Positions 36,801-45,028 of a DNA stretch of 64,000 nt are shown here, piece after piece. The DNA is taken from assembly GCF_030063195.1 (NCBI RefSeq), contig NZ_JASISS010000013.1, positions 1 through 64,000 of the forward strand, read 5' to 3'. The notes below the pieces were generated by a model. It made no database searches, was not told where the DNA came from, and worked only from the letters and a program-made list of their open reading frames with translations. Position numbers and translations under genes: made by a program. The DNA comes from Cryobacterium sp. PH31-AA6. Lineage in GTDB: Bacteria; Actinomycetota; Actinomycetes; Actinomycetales; Microbacteriaceae. Position 1 is the first letter of the stretch; each line of letters opens with the position of its first letter.

Positions 36801-37451
36801 GTTCGGACATCCGGCCTCAGTGCAGAAGAAGCCGATGATGTAATTGGCTCGGATGCGTTCGGCCCCTTGACCGCAGAGCTGCGCCGAGCTGAAGCAAACC
36901 ATCATGACCTGGCTAACTTGCTCCCACGTCTCGTCCGTGCGCGTGGCTTTGGCGATGCGGACGACATCGCTGCCGTCATCCGACACCGAGTTATCGACGC
37001 CACCGCGCGACCAGCTGGATCAGGCCGCACACGCAAGGTGCCCAGGCTCATCGCCGGGCTTGTACCCGAAGCGATGGGACCGGTTGCTGATGACATGCGT
37101 CAGGCGCTCGATGAACGTCGTCACCTCATCAGGCAGCGAGCCGGCGCAGTGCGCGACAAAGCCATCGTCGATGATGCGCAATGGATCGCGTCACTCGGTG
37201 AAGCTCCCGCTGCCGCATCGGAGCGTGAGAGTTGGCAGCTGGCAGCGCGGACGATCGCCGCGTATCGCGACCGATACGCCGTCACGACGCCGAGCCCGCT
37301 GGGGCTCCGACCCGAGGCCACGGCGCAGCGAATCGATCACGCGAGGGCCGAAGCAGCACTCACCGAGATCCGCCGTATGAACGCCGCGGCCAAGGTTGTG
37401 CAGTCCCATCGTGAGCCGTCTGAGCGGACAGCGGAGGGGCGGGTGCTCTGA
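33894..37451 (+). CDS. MobF-type relaxase/helicase (TraA/TrwC-like)
   Basis: An 1185-residue relaxase that would nick oriT and unwind DNA for transfer. The N-terminal TrwC domain has a Tyr-containing start (SAGDGYKYLL), a GYDFTFSIPKSASVLWA segment and the three-His metal site HLHTHVVISNK (about 222-232). The C-terminal RecD/TraI-like helicase has Walker A LVGPAGAGKTTAMNALR (about 550-566), Walker B-like QLVIVDEASLAG, KVLLVGDYAQLQAV and late AVTSFRAQGLT. Several GTG/ATG codons cluster at the start. It is separated from the other transfer genes by the control module and BREX. No oriT was identified. Confidence 0.93.
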   Translation: MTVSMRVMSAGDGYKYLLRTVAAGDGDRNLSTPLTRYYNADGTPPGRWMGSGLAALGSGQLSDGDEVTEAQLQLLIGMGRDPLAGVPLGRSYPAYKSVAERVQERVCALDPGLGPTARGRAVAAIEAEEPERGTRRAVAGYDFTFSIPKSASVLWAVADAGTQSLIVRAHHAAVAEVVAFMEREVAATRAGATPGDGAVAQVEVRGLIATAYDHYDSRAGDPHLHTHVVISNKVQTVLDNKWRSLDGRPLHAATVALSEFHEAVFADHLTRLFGVEWETRERGRDRNVAWAIAKVPEQLVSEFSSRSRHIDEEKDRLIATYVEKHGRQPSSTTIIKLRAQATLATRPEKEIHSLADLTAQWRQRAGNILGGDATGWAREVTANNAPLLLRADDVPLDVVRGLGQSVVTVVGEKRSTWHRWNLTAEAARQTMRYRFASTRDREAIIGMVVDAAEAVSIRLTPPELASNPAVFRRSDESSVFRPKNSTVFSSGELLDAEERLLQLAHTTTGPTVPQATVERVTRKPDREGLVLGEDQASALTKIAVSGRVVDLLVGPAGAGKTTAMNALRRAWEKEHGQGSVVGLAPSSSAAQVLAEDLGITTENTAKWWQNHLREGEAFQSGQLVIVDEASLAGTLSLDRITQLAADAGAKVLLVGDYAQLQAVDAGGAFGMLTHDRYDVPELVDVHRFTHDWEKRASLDLRHGYTDVIDTYDEHQRIVDGDTEEMIDSAYTAWRSDLVAGRATVLVSDSNESVTALNNRARTDLILDGAVRGSRESELHDGTHAASGDIVITRRNDRRLLAGRGWVRNGDRWNVVDVRRDGSMLVRRAGSSWGTSVLLPADYVAEHVELGYAVTSFRAQGLTTDTAHVLVDSTMTRETLYVAMTRGRDANIAYVAVDTPDTSHDGPHPGENNEVTGRSVLGGVLQHVGAELSAHETIAVEQESWGTIAQLAAEYETIAAAAQRDRWAALVRTSGLSAEEADDVIGSDAFGPLTAELRRAEANHHDLANLLPRLVRARGFGDADDIAAVIRHRVIDATARPAGSGRTRKVPRLIAGLVPEAMGPVADDMRQALDERRHLIRQRAGAVRDKAIVDDAQWIASLGEAPAAASERESWQLAARTIAAYRDRYAVTTPSPLGLRPEATAQRIDHARAEAALTEIRRMNAAAKVVQSHREPSERTAEGRVL

Positions 37452-37516
37452 CCGCTGCCCAGTCGCGCCGGTGCACGCGCTTTTCTCCAGTCAACTGCGC
37501 TGAAGAAGATGAGCGA

Positions 37517-38524
37517 TTACAGGCCGCGTGAATCGGGTGAGCGACGATCACACGCTGCAGCGATGCGAAATGCTCGTGACAGCTCCGTGTTGTGGTCGTT
37601 GCTCTTGTCCTCGTCGGCGAGTCGAAGAACGTCTTCGGAACCTGTGAGCAAACGGGCGCGTCCGTCTTGAATAAGGATGTTGGAGCCATAGCTGGCGGCA
37701 CTCGTCACGGGGCCAGGAACCGCACCGACTGAGCGACCAAGCTCCACTGCTTCGTTGGCGACACGGAGCGATCCTGACCGCGCCCCCGCCTCAACGATCA
37801 CCGTTGTCGAGGAGAGCGCGGCCATAATCCGGCCACGATCGAGAAAACGCTGCCGTGTTGGTGCAACACCCGGTGCAACCTCAGAGACGAGGAGACCTTG
37901 TTGCTCAATACGCGCAAACAGATCCGCGTGTCCGGCAGGGTATGCGCGATCGACCCCACCCGCGAGGACTGCAATCGTTCTTCCATCGGTCGCCAGCGCC
38001 GACTGGTGTGCGACTGCTTCGATACCGTAGGCACCGCCAGCGACAACGACACGGCCACTGAGCGCGAGGTCACTGGCGAGTTCAATCGCCATGTGGTCCC
38101 CATACGCGGTGGAGGCGCGCGCACCGGTCAGCGTGATGCGGTCGGCGAGAGGCTTGGCCAGCAGCGCAGTCTCGCCACGCGTCCAAAGTGCATATGGTGT
38201 GCGTGCTCCGAGATCGTTGAGGGCGACTGGCCAATCCTTCTCACCCGGAATAAGGACCCGGAGGCCTTGTCGCTCGAAGGCCGCCATCTGTGTGGCCAAG
38301 GTGTCGGCGCTGCTCACAGCGTGCAAGCGTTCGCGCCATACTGCCGCTGCGATTTGGTCGAGGCCGGGCACCGTGCCGTCAGCATCAGCGAGGCGGAGCA
38401 GTTCTACAGCGCCGACTCGGCCAACGAGACGACCGGTCGACGGATCATTCGGTGCAGCCACGAGCGAGAGAACGGTACGCGCGCTCCGCTCGTCGTGTCC
38501 GAGGGAAGAGAGGGAAGTCATCAT
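37517..38524 (-). CDS. DprA-like DNA-processing protein (copy 2)
   Basis: A 335-residue DprA/Smf-fold protein: ITLTGARASTAYGDHMAIEL, VVVAGGAYGIEAVAHQSAL, TIAVLAGGVDRAYPAGHADL, RFLDRGRIMAALSSTTVIVE and AVPGPVTSAASYGSNILI. It is clearly related to, but diverged from, copy 1 at 8365-9360. It is convergent with the relaxase and 65 bp from its end, so a link to single-strand handling during transfer is reasonable. A chromosomal dprA would not be expected twice on an element. Confidence 0.88.
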   Translation of the reverse strand: MMTSLSSLGHDERSARTVLSLVAAPNDPSTGRLVGRVGAVELLRLADADGTVPGLDQIAAAVWRERLHAVSSADTLATQMAAFERQGLRVLIPGEKDWPVALNDLGARTPYALWTRGETALLAKPLADRITLTGARASTAYGDHMAIELASDLALSGRVVVAGGAYGIEAVAHQSALATDGRTIAVLAGGVDRAYPAGHADLFARIEQQGLLVSEVAPGVAPTRQRFLDRGRIMAALSSTTVIVEAGARSGSLRVANEAVELGRSVGAVPGPVTSAASYGSNILIQDGRARLLTGSEDVLRLADEDKSNDHNTELSRAFRIAAACDRRSPDSRGL

Positions 38525-38712
38525 CGGGCTCCTTCACAGCCAGTCATCACCGTGCAGGTGCGCAGCACCGCCCTTTCCTATGTCGTTGGTTCGGCGTACC
38601 CTTGGAACCAGGCGACACATTCAATGTTCGCCATCGCCCGCGCGATGGCATGACGGCCACAGTGGCAGTCCTCCAAGGTTCAACGTTGCCGAGCCATGAG
38701 AGGACCGTTGTC

Positions 38713-39063
38713 ATGTTTCGAATCATCTGGGCTATCAGCATCCACCTCCGCAACTTCATGCGCAGGTACATGCCGACCAACATCCTGCTCGACGCGATTC
38801 GCACCCGCCGCGGGCTCAAGTGGGGCGTGCCCGCGATGTTGCTCGCGGTCCCGTATCTATTCGCCGCGAGTACCTGTACGGCTTTGATCGACGGGGGAGC
38901 GTCCCGTTGGCTCTACGTTGTTGCTCTTGTCTGCATCTGGAACGCGCTCAAGTTCATCGTTATCGGGCCAGTAAGCGTTGCGTTACTTATCCAGCAACGA
39001 CGTTCCGAGCAGAGGGTAAACCGCGAACGTCACGCCTCGCTTCCAACTCAGGTCAACGCATAG
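38713..39063 (+). CDS. Small membrane protein of conjugative elements
   Basis: A 116-residue protein with two membrane helices (GVPAMLLAVPYLFAASTCTA, LYVVALVCIWNALKFIVIG) preceded by a basic motif MRRYMPTNILLDAIRTRRGL. Start ATG at 38713 has GAGAGGA eight bases upstream. Proteins with this motif are frequent on actinobacterial plasmids and integrative elements, where some are labelled sulfate permease without support. It lies between dprA copy 2 and a frameshifted paralogue. Function unknown. Confidence 0.72.
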   Translation: MFRIIWAISIHLRNFMRRYMPTNILLDAIRTRRGLKWGVPAMLLAVPYLFAASTCTALIDGGASRWLYVVALVCIWNALKFIVIGPVSVALLIQQRRSEQRVNRERHASLPTQVNA

Positions 39064-39141
39064 CTGGTTCTCGCTCTACCTCAAACGGCGGTCTTTCCCT
39101 GAGCTACTGGCCTCACCCACACTCGCACGTAGGGGAGGCGC

Positions 39142-39383
39142 GGCCTGAAAGGGGGCATACCGGCGATGCTCATCGGTGCCGCCTACATCGCCATCGCCGC
39201 TATCATCACAACTCTGATCGGCCACGGATGGAGCCATTGGCTCCACGTGCTCTTCTTCCTATGCCCTACAACGGGCTCATGTTTCTCCTCTTTGGCCCCT
39301 GGGGCGTCGTGCTCCTTCTGCGGGCTCGATTCGCAGAGGCCCGCATGAGTGTCCGGACCGCGGCGGCAGCCGGGAAGCGTTGA
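39142..39383 (+). pseudogene. Frameshifted paralogue of the 38713 membrane protein
   Basis: Reads [20 protein letters not shown] and [13 protein letters not shown] in one frame, then [20 protein letters not shown] in another. This parallels GLKWGVPAMLLAVPYLFAAS, SRWLYVVALVC and WNALKFIVIGPVSVALLIQ of the gene just upstream. The switch near 39262 points to a single-base indel, and the basic N-terminal motif is degraded. It is a broken tandem duplicate. Confidence 0.65.
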
Positions 39384-39717
39384 GACTATATGAATGCACG
39401 ACGAACGCTTCGCTCCACCTGGAGCAACTACCGAGCATAAGCGTGATTGCCCGGTGCGGTTCCGCTCGGTTTCGACGAAAGCGTGCGTAACCCCGCCGCA
39501 CGCGTGGGCCACGAGCACTTCATACCTGGGCCGGCAACCGCCATCGAACGTGGAGACATCGATGTCGACGAACACCCGAGGCTCAGCGAAACCCAGCTTG
39601 CCCGCGAGAGATGCAGTCTCCCTGTTGGACGCTGGCTTGCAGGTCGGTGCGGTCCTGGACGATCCGCAGTCACGCTGCAGAGCGCCGTGGCAATGGTCGA
39701 AAGCCTAGGCGCTTTGG
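39384..39717. other. 334-bp stretch without a confident gene
   Basis: Lies between the frameshifted paralogue and the 3' end of the SIR2 gene. Frames are present on both strands but none shows a recognisable domain, ribosome site or coding bias. It marks the junction between the transfer backbone and the second defence cluster. Confidence 0.5.
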
Positions 39718-41724
39718 TTAGTCGTACTCCTCCGCGGTGGTTGCCGTCTGCCGAGCGCGCTCGTGCGGTGTCTGGTCGCTGTCGATCCACATCTGCATGG
39801 GGATGACGCCGACGCGATCGCTTACACGAGCCCACGAGAGCTCATAGCCGATCATGCCGAGCCTGGCGCTAACAGCTTTCACGGCCAGCAGTGCGTTGTT
39901 GACGTCCTCGAAGAGTCCGCTGGTGATCAGCGGGTGGGCTGAGTTTTCGGTGCTGAGGTCATGCGCTAAACGTGCGGCCGTCACACTCTGGTAGCGGTCG
40001 TCGCCTCGGTTATCGACGGTGAGGATATGTGGCCGCCCCACGGGGGCGAGCCGGCAGATGCTACCGAGTACTCGATCGCGATCCTGCCAGGCTGAAGAAC
40101 GGGCAGCCTGAGCTGCCGATGTGTCTGCACCAGGGCGACGTTGCGAGTCCTCGTACATGCTGTCCGCCGTTTGAAAGATCTCGTCCTTCTCTGCATACTC
40201 GGACCGCAGTGCGGCAAAGCGTGAGGAGTGATGTGTCGCCCAGGTCAGACGGAGCACTTCGAACAACTGCCATGCGTCCTCAAGAGGTTCGGTACCGAGA
40301 GAGAGCGATTCGGCGAGCAGCGGTGCGAGGACGTCGAACAGTCGCGTGTGCACGTCCTTCGCATCCTCGTAGCCAGCCTCAGCATCAACACTGGAAGCGA
40401 AGGATTCAAACTCCCCGTTGTAGCGGTGGGGTTTCTTCAACGCGAACAACCGTCCGAGGAGGTCGAATCGTTGTGCAGCGACCGCGGCGATGCCCGTCGC
40501 GTAGAAGAGGAACGCGCCGGAAACGACCCGCAGCGACAGCAGTTTCACGAGCCCTGAACCATCAGCAGGGGTAGCAAACCGACGAAGTTCGTCGATCCAC
40601 CATCGGTCGGTCTCTTCATTGCCCCAGTAAGTGACAGCAGTGAGCATCGCTGCGGGGAGCCTGGACGCCTCTTCAACCCGAACGAGCATGGATTCGTACT
40701 CATCATTCTTGTGATGGTCGGTGAGATGAAATTCCGGGAGACGATGTAGGGCATCGAGCTCCTGCCGAAGCCTGTCGTGTAGCCCGATCGCGACTCCGCG
40801 GCCAGAGAGCTCGCGTTTGGCGGTTTCGACAGCAACTGGGATCGTCAAGGGGTGTCGGGCGCGTCGAATCGTCATGGCGGCGACGCTGTCGGCAAGGCCC
40901 CCGAAGCCCATATCCGCATCTTGGGCCACATGGATGCCTTTCTTGAGCGTCCGCAGGATGGCTGCCTCCTCGGGCGGCTCGGCCGGTTCGAACCAAGTCA
41001 GAGTGAACCGGTTGGGGTGGTGCGCCGCGATCGCGTCGCGCAGCGCGGGATCATATTTGGAGGACCAGCCGGCGATGATCAAGCCGTACTCTTCCAGGAT
41101 CCGCTGCAGCAGACGGGCAGTGCTGGGGTGGTAAGCCTTCAGCTCGGTCACGGTGTTGAGCATCGTCGTCGGGTTGAGGTAGTCACCGTGAAGGTGGATG
41201 ACACAGCAATCAAGCGTGTGGAGCGGTGCCATGCCTTCAATGTCGGCAGGGCTGGCGACGATCGTTGGTTCGATTCCCTCTGCCCGGAGCGCTTGTTCTA
41301 TGAGATGGTCGAAGTTCAGCGTGACGATCACTTTCACCGCCCCGGACCGCACCAGCCTGGCGATCGCGCGGTGCGCAGGAGTGGGAACCTTCCGACCTGC
41401 CTCCATGTCTTCGGGGCTCTGCTCAAAGTAGCCACGCAGTAGACGTTGCCGCTCGATCTGCGTCGGCGCGATACGTTCGAGGACTCCTTCATAGGTCGGG
41501 GACTCGCCGACCTGCTCCTCGTACCAGGCGATCGAATCCGCGGGAGCCGCACCAGCAAGCTCGACCGAACGTGCGACGAGATCCTCAAGCACACCCCACG
41601 CAGTCGGGATGCCGCTCGGGGCAGACACGCCTGCCCCTATCAAGAGCGCGTATGCACCGGGATTCGAATGGATGGAGAACGCGACGGTCAAGAGTTCGCC
41701 CTCGTTCGAGGAGATATGTGCCAT
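39718..41724 (-). CDS. SIR2-domain protein with long helical C-terminus
   Basis: A 668-residue protein. Residues about 20-230 form a SIR2/STALD-type NAD-binding domain: LLIGAGVSAPSGIPTAW, VIVTLNFDHLIEQAL, CCVIHLHGDYLN and LIIAGWSSKYDPALRDAI. In defence systems such domains commonly act as NADases or NAD-derived sensors. The remaining 430 residues are helical, tetratricopeptide-like in texture, without a named domain. Start ATG at 41724 is preferred to GTG at 41730. It is divergent from the 1028-residue gene across about 217 bp, so the two probably belong to one system. It is unlike the shorter SIR2 at 49740. Confidence 0.82.
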   Translation of the reverse strand: MAHISSNEGELLTVAFSIHSNPGAYALLIGAGVSAPSGIPTAWGVLEDLVARSVELAGAAPADSIAWYEEQVGESPTYEGVLERIAPTQIERQRLLRGYFEQSPEDMEAGRKVPTPAHRAIARLVRSGAVKVIVTLNFDHLIEQALRAEGIEPTIVASPADIEGMAPLHTLDCCVIHLHGDYLNPTTMLNTVTELKAYHPSTARLLQRILEEYGLIIAGWSSKYDPALRDAIAAHHPNRFTLTWFEPAEPPEEAAILRTLKKGIHVAQDADMGFGGLADSVAAMTIRRARHPLTIPVAVETAKRELSGRGVAIGLHDRLRQELDALHRLPEFHLTDHHKNDEYESMLVRVEEASRLPAAMLTAVTYWGNEETDRWWIDELRRFATPADGSGLVKLLSLRVVSGAFLFYATGIAAVAAQRFDLLGRLFALKKPHRYNGEFESFASSVDAEAGYEDAKDVHTRLFDVLAPLLAESLSLGTEPLEDAWQLFEVLRLTWATHHSSRFAALRSEYAEKDEIFQTADSMYEDSQRRPGADTSAAQAARSSAWQDRDRVLGSICRLAPVGRPHILTVDNRGDDRYQSVTAARLAHDLSTENSAHPLITSGLFEDVNNALLAVKAVSARLGMIGYELSWARVSDRVGVIPMQMWIDSDQTPHERARQTATTAEEYD

Positions 41725-41941
41725 GTCCACACGGTACCCGGTACCTCTGACGCCATATCCGCGCCTGGAACATGCTGAATCACTACGCCTTCATAGACAT
41801 CCTTCTCAACGAGCTAAGTAGGGCATGCTGAGACGTGCCGCTTTGCGGGGATCAGGTCTAGTTGGTGGGGCGGGGCAACTGTGTCTGTCGTGGGCAAGAC
41901 GAGATACTGGTTCACAAGTGCCTATATCGGAGGAGGTCGGA

Positions 41942-44900
41942 TTGGATACTCCGCCGCAACTCGTACAACAGATCCTGTTCAGTCTTGACCGTTTGGCCGA
42001 CGGGAACGGTCATCACGAGTACGAGAAGATCTGCTTCGCGTTCGCGCGCCGCCGAATCAGCATCAACCTGCTTCCCGCAACCGGGCCAGTTAGCGCGGGC
42101 GGGGACCAAGGGCGTGATGCGGAGAGCTTCTGGTCAAACATCGCAAACGAGATTCCGACGACATCGGTGCACGCCGCCACCGTCTCCGCCGAGCGCGTGG
42201 TTCTCGCCTGCACCATCCAAAAGACCGACATCCCTACCAAGATCCGTTCCGATCTCGGCAGCATCACGGGTCAAGGAACGCCCGTGGCCCGCGTCCTGTA
42301 CTTCACGGTGGCATCCGTGCCCGTCGCGAAACGGCACAAGCTCATCGCAGAAGCACGTTCGGACCACGACGTCGAGCTCGAGATATTCGACGGCCTGGCA
42401 CTTGCAGAGCATCTTGCGGATCCGGATCTCTTCTGGATCGCGGCGGACTATCTGAAGCTGCCAGCCTCATTAGCTCCCGAACGTGATGATGAAGACGACC
42501 CGCTGCCAGACTGGTATGTCCGGGACCGCGACTACTGGCGGGCGCGACCAGATCCCGGGCGGACCATGGGTGATCTCGTCGGCTTGCGGGACGTTCTACG
42601 ACACTCGACCTATCACGACCAAGCGCGCGGCGACTTGGGGGACTGGATCGCAAAGATGCGTGAGTTCCTCATCGGTGAAGGCGCGGTAGATGTGCAGATG
42701 CGAGCCCGATACGAGATAGTGGTTGCCACCCTCCGCGGCACAGGCGTGCTTCACGCGGCGGACCCGCTTGTCCGCGAGTTCTTCGAGGCCGTCACCGATA
42801 CGCAGGACGATCTGCCGCTTCTCGAAGACGCTAGCGTTCTGCTCCAGTACGGCTATGGGTCTCGCCTTCGCGGCAACACCAACATCACGATGGCTGAGCT
42901 CGACGGCTACTACGACTCCCTTCGAGCGCACATTCAGACAGCGCTAGCCGACAGCCCATATCCAAATGCGAAAGCGCTGCTGCTCGCGATCGATGCGCGC
43001 CTCGCCTTCTTCCAGGCATATCCGGACGATCTCCCCGAACGTATCGAGGGGCTGCGTGATCCTCGCGACACCCTTCGTCTAGTTCTTGACGCCTACAAAG
43101 TCGACGAGACCGTGCCCGCGCAGACAACGGCGGTTCCGCTCAGGGATCTCGACGGAGGCATGGCCACGCTCGGTGCGCTTCTGGAGGTACTGCCGTCCGC
43201 GCCTCTGTTCCCGGTCGAGCACACTGCAGAACTGTTCGAGATGCTCACGCTCTCCCTGGCCAACCACGCGGAGTACGCACGACTTCGCGATGGTCTCGAC
43301 GAGGCGGTCGCCCGTGCCGGAGGCGACGCGAGTAAAGCAGAGCGCGCCCATGCTCGGGCCATTACCTTCGCCGGCGCCGGCCAATTGCTTCGCGCCCTTG
43401 CCGAAGTGCACGAGGCCAAGATCGGATGGCGTCATGGCGAAACCATCGAGGAAAGTATTCCTATGATGCTGCTCGCTGCCTCGATCTACGACTATCTCGG
43501 TCTGTTCTTCGCTGCGAAGCTGCACGCTTTTGCCGCCGCGGTTGCCGCAAACGGTGCTCAGCAAACCGACGTCCGTCGCTTCGTTCCACAGGCCATCGCC
43601 GTAGCGGCGATCAATGACTTCAAGGCGGGCAACTGGTGCTCAGCATCGCGGCTAGTTCGCGTCACGCTTCTCGCTCAGAATGCGTATGCGGAAGACCCCA
43701 CGAACCTCGACCGACACGCATATCTAGCCGACGTGCTTCAGCGGGAGGCATTCGCCCTTCATGTCGCCAATACACTGGCGCCTGACTACGAAGCCGTGAT
43801 TCGAACCACTGCCCAGGATATGGGCACCGAAACCTTGCTCGACGACATGGCCTCTCAGCTCGTCGGCGACGATCACTGGACCATCGAGGCCCTCGTCGAG
43901 GGGCTCGATCGACAGGGATTAGGGCGCCCCTTCGCCGATGCCGGGGAGACGAGGGACTTACGTTGGTCGGCGTTCGGCGCCGCATGGACCGTGCGGAGCC
44001 GAAACACACGCTGTGACACCCTCGCCGCAGAACGCCTAGCGTCCGGCATCCAGATCATTCAGACTGAACTCGCGCTCGCGGACGCCGTCTGGCTTCCCGC
44101 GGAAATTCACATCGAAGTGAAGACCGACCGGGACGAGAGACCGACCGGTGCCGAGAATCTCGAGCGCATCCCAGATAACAATCTCAGCCGTTGGGTCGTC
44201 CATCTCGACCCAGGGGACAGCGTTCAGGAAGAACGTGCGCTCGTTGACCTCGTCACAGATGCTTCGCTGCTGCTTCTCGACAACTCCCTCCTAGAACGCG
44301 AGAAGTTCCTTGCCCTCGTCAGCGACGCGTTCGCACGAGGCCTCGGACACAAGCTCTCAGGAGGGCGACCCTACGACGAGGCAGCTGACTTCCTCCGGGA
44401 CGAGGACTTTGAACGCATGACGGCTCTTCCTCACGGGCCACTCGGCGAGGGAATCGTCCATCACGCATCCCCCGATCATCCCGAGCTTGCCCTTCGAACT
44501 GACCTTTCGGAGTGGTACGACCACGACGAATCAGTCGCGAACATCGAACGCCGTTATCAGCGCATGATGCCCATCGGACGTATTACCATCCCCCGGCTCG
44601 CCATGACTGAGCCCACGGCCGCTGTCCTCCGCCAGCTCCGCGATGAGGGTTGGCGCGATTGGCAGCTGATGATGGCGACCACGAACATCATCGGCAACGC
44701 GCGCCCTGGATGGGAGGGCTTGCAAGTTGCCGTCGATAGTCCTCCAGCGGTTCGCGAACGCGCCTCCGCGCTCTTGCGACGAGAGGAACTCGACACCGAT
44801 CCGCAGCTCGGTAGTGAGGCGTTCACGCGCGAAAAACTCCTGGCCGCGCTAGAGTTCACGACCCTTCTCACGCTGCCGTCCTACGGGTTGCACGTGAACA

Positions 44901-45028
44901 CCCCGACCCCGAACGCCCCCGCTATCCTGACTGTCCTCCGAGGCCGATTCAACTTTGGGGTAGATGACGTGCAGCACGACGATCTTCTTGTCCCACCGCT
45001 CAGTGGCGGGGACGGTGACGGCGACTAA
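41942..45028 (+). CDS. Large protein, possible PD-(D/E)XK-like N-terminus
   Basis: A 1028-residue protein. TTG at 41942 is five bases after AGGAGG, and the longer frame to 41825 has no site. Near the N terminus, AGGDQGRDAESFW is followed by VVLACTIQKTDIPTKIRSDL, a D-x-G-R-D ... x-x-Q-K arrangement like the core of Mrr-type nucleases, then PVAKRHKLIAEA and LEIFDGLALAEHLADPDLFW. The middle is helical and repeat-like (about 200-700), and the C terminus is mixed. No P-loop or membrane helix is seen. Its TAATG junction couples it to the next gene. Nuclease activity is an inference from motif spacing; the family is otherwise not recognised. Confidence 0.7.
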   Translation: MDTPPQLVQQILFSLDRLADGNGHHEYEKICFAFARRRISINLLPATGPVSAGGDQGRDAESFWSNIANEIPTTSVHAATVSAERVVLACTIQKTDIPTKIRSDLGSITGQGTPVARVLYFTVASVPVAKRHKLIAEARSDHDVELEIFDGLALAEHLADPDLFWIAADYLKLPASLAPERDDEDDPLPDWYVRDRDYWRARPDPGRTMGDLVGLRDVLRHSTYHDQARGDLGDWIAKMREFLIGEGAVDVQMRARYEIVVATLRGTGVLHAADPLVREFFEAVTDTQDDLPLLEDASVLLQYGYGSRLRGNTNITMAELDGYYDSLRAHIQTALADSPYPNAKALLLAIDARLAFFQAYPDDLPERIEGLRDPRDTLRLVLDAYKVDETVPAQTTAVPLRDLDGGMATLGALLEVLPSAPLFPVEHTAELFEMLTLSLANHAEYARLRDGLDEAVARAGGDASKAERAHARAITFAGAGQLLRALAEVHEAKIGWRHGETIEESIPMMLLAASIYDYLGLFFAAKLHAFAAAVAANGAQQTDVRRFVPQAIAVAAINDFKAGNWCSASRLVRVTLLAQNAYAEDPTNLDRHAYLADVLQREAFALHVANTLAPDYEAVIRTTAQDMGTETLLDDMASQLVGDDHWTIEALVEGLDRQGLGRPFADAGETRDLRWSAFGAAWTVRSRNTRCDTLAAERLASGIQIIQTELALADAVWLPAEIHIEVKTDRDERPTGAENLERIPDNNLSRWVVHLDPGDSVQEERALVDLVTDASLLLLDNSLLEREKFLALVSDAFARGLGHKLSGGRPYDEAADFLRDEDFERMTALPHGPLGEGIVHHASPDHPELALRTDLSEWYDHDESVANIERRYQRMMPIGRITIPRLAMTEPTAAVLRQLRDEGWRDWQLMMATTNIIGNARPGWEGLQVAVDSPPAVRERASALLRREELDTDPQLGSEAFTREKLLAALEFTTLLTLPSYGLHVNTPTPNAPAILTVLRGRFNFGVDDVQHDDLLVPPLSGGDGDGD

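Noticed and set aside
41825-41941. Upstream extension of the 1028-aa protein
   Set aside because: No ribosome site precedes 41825, while AGGAGG sits five bases before TTG 41942.
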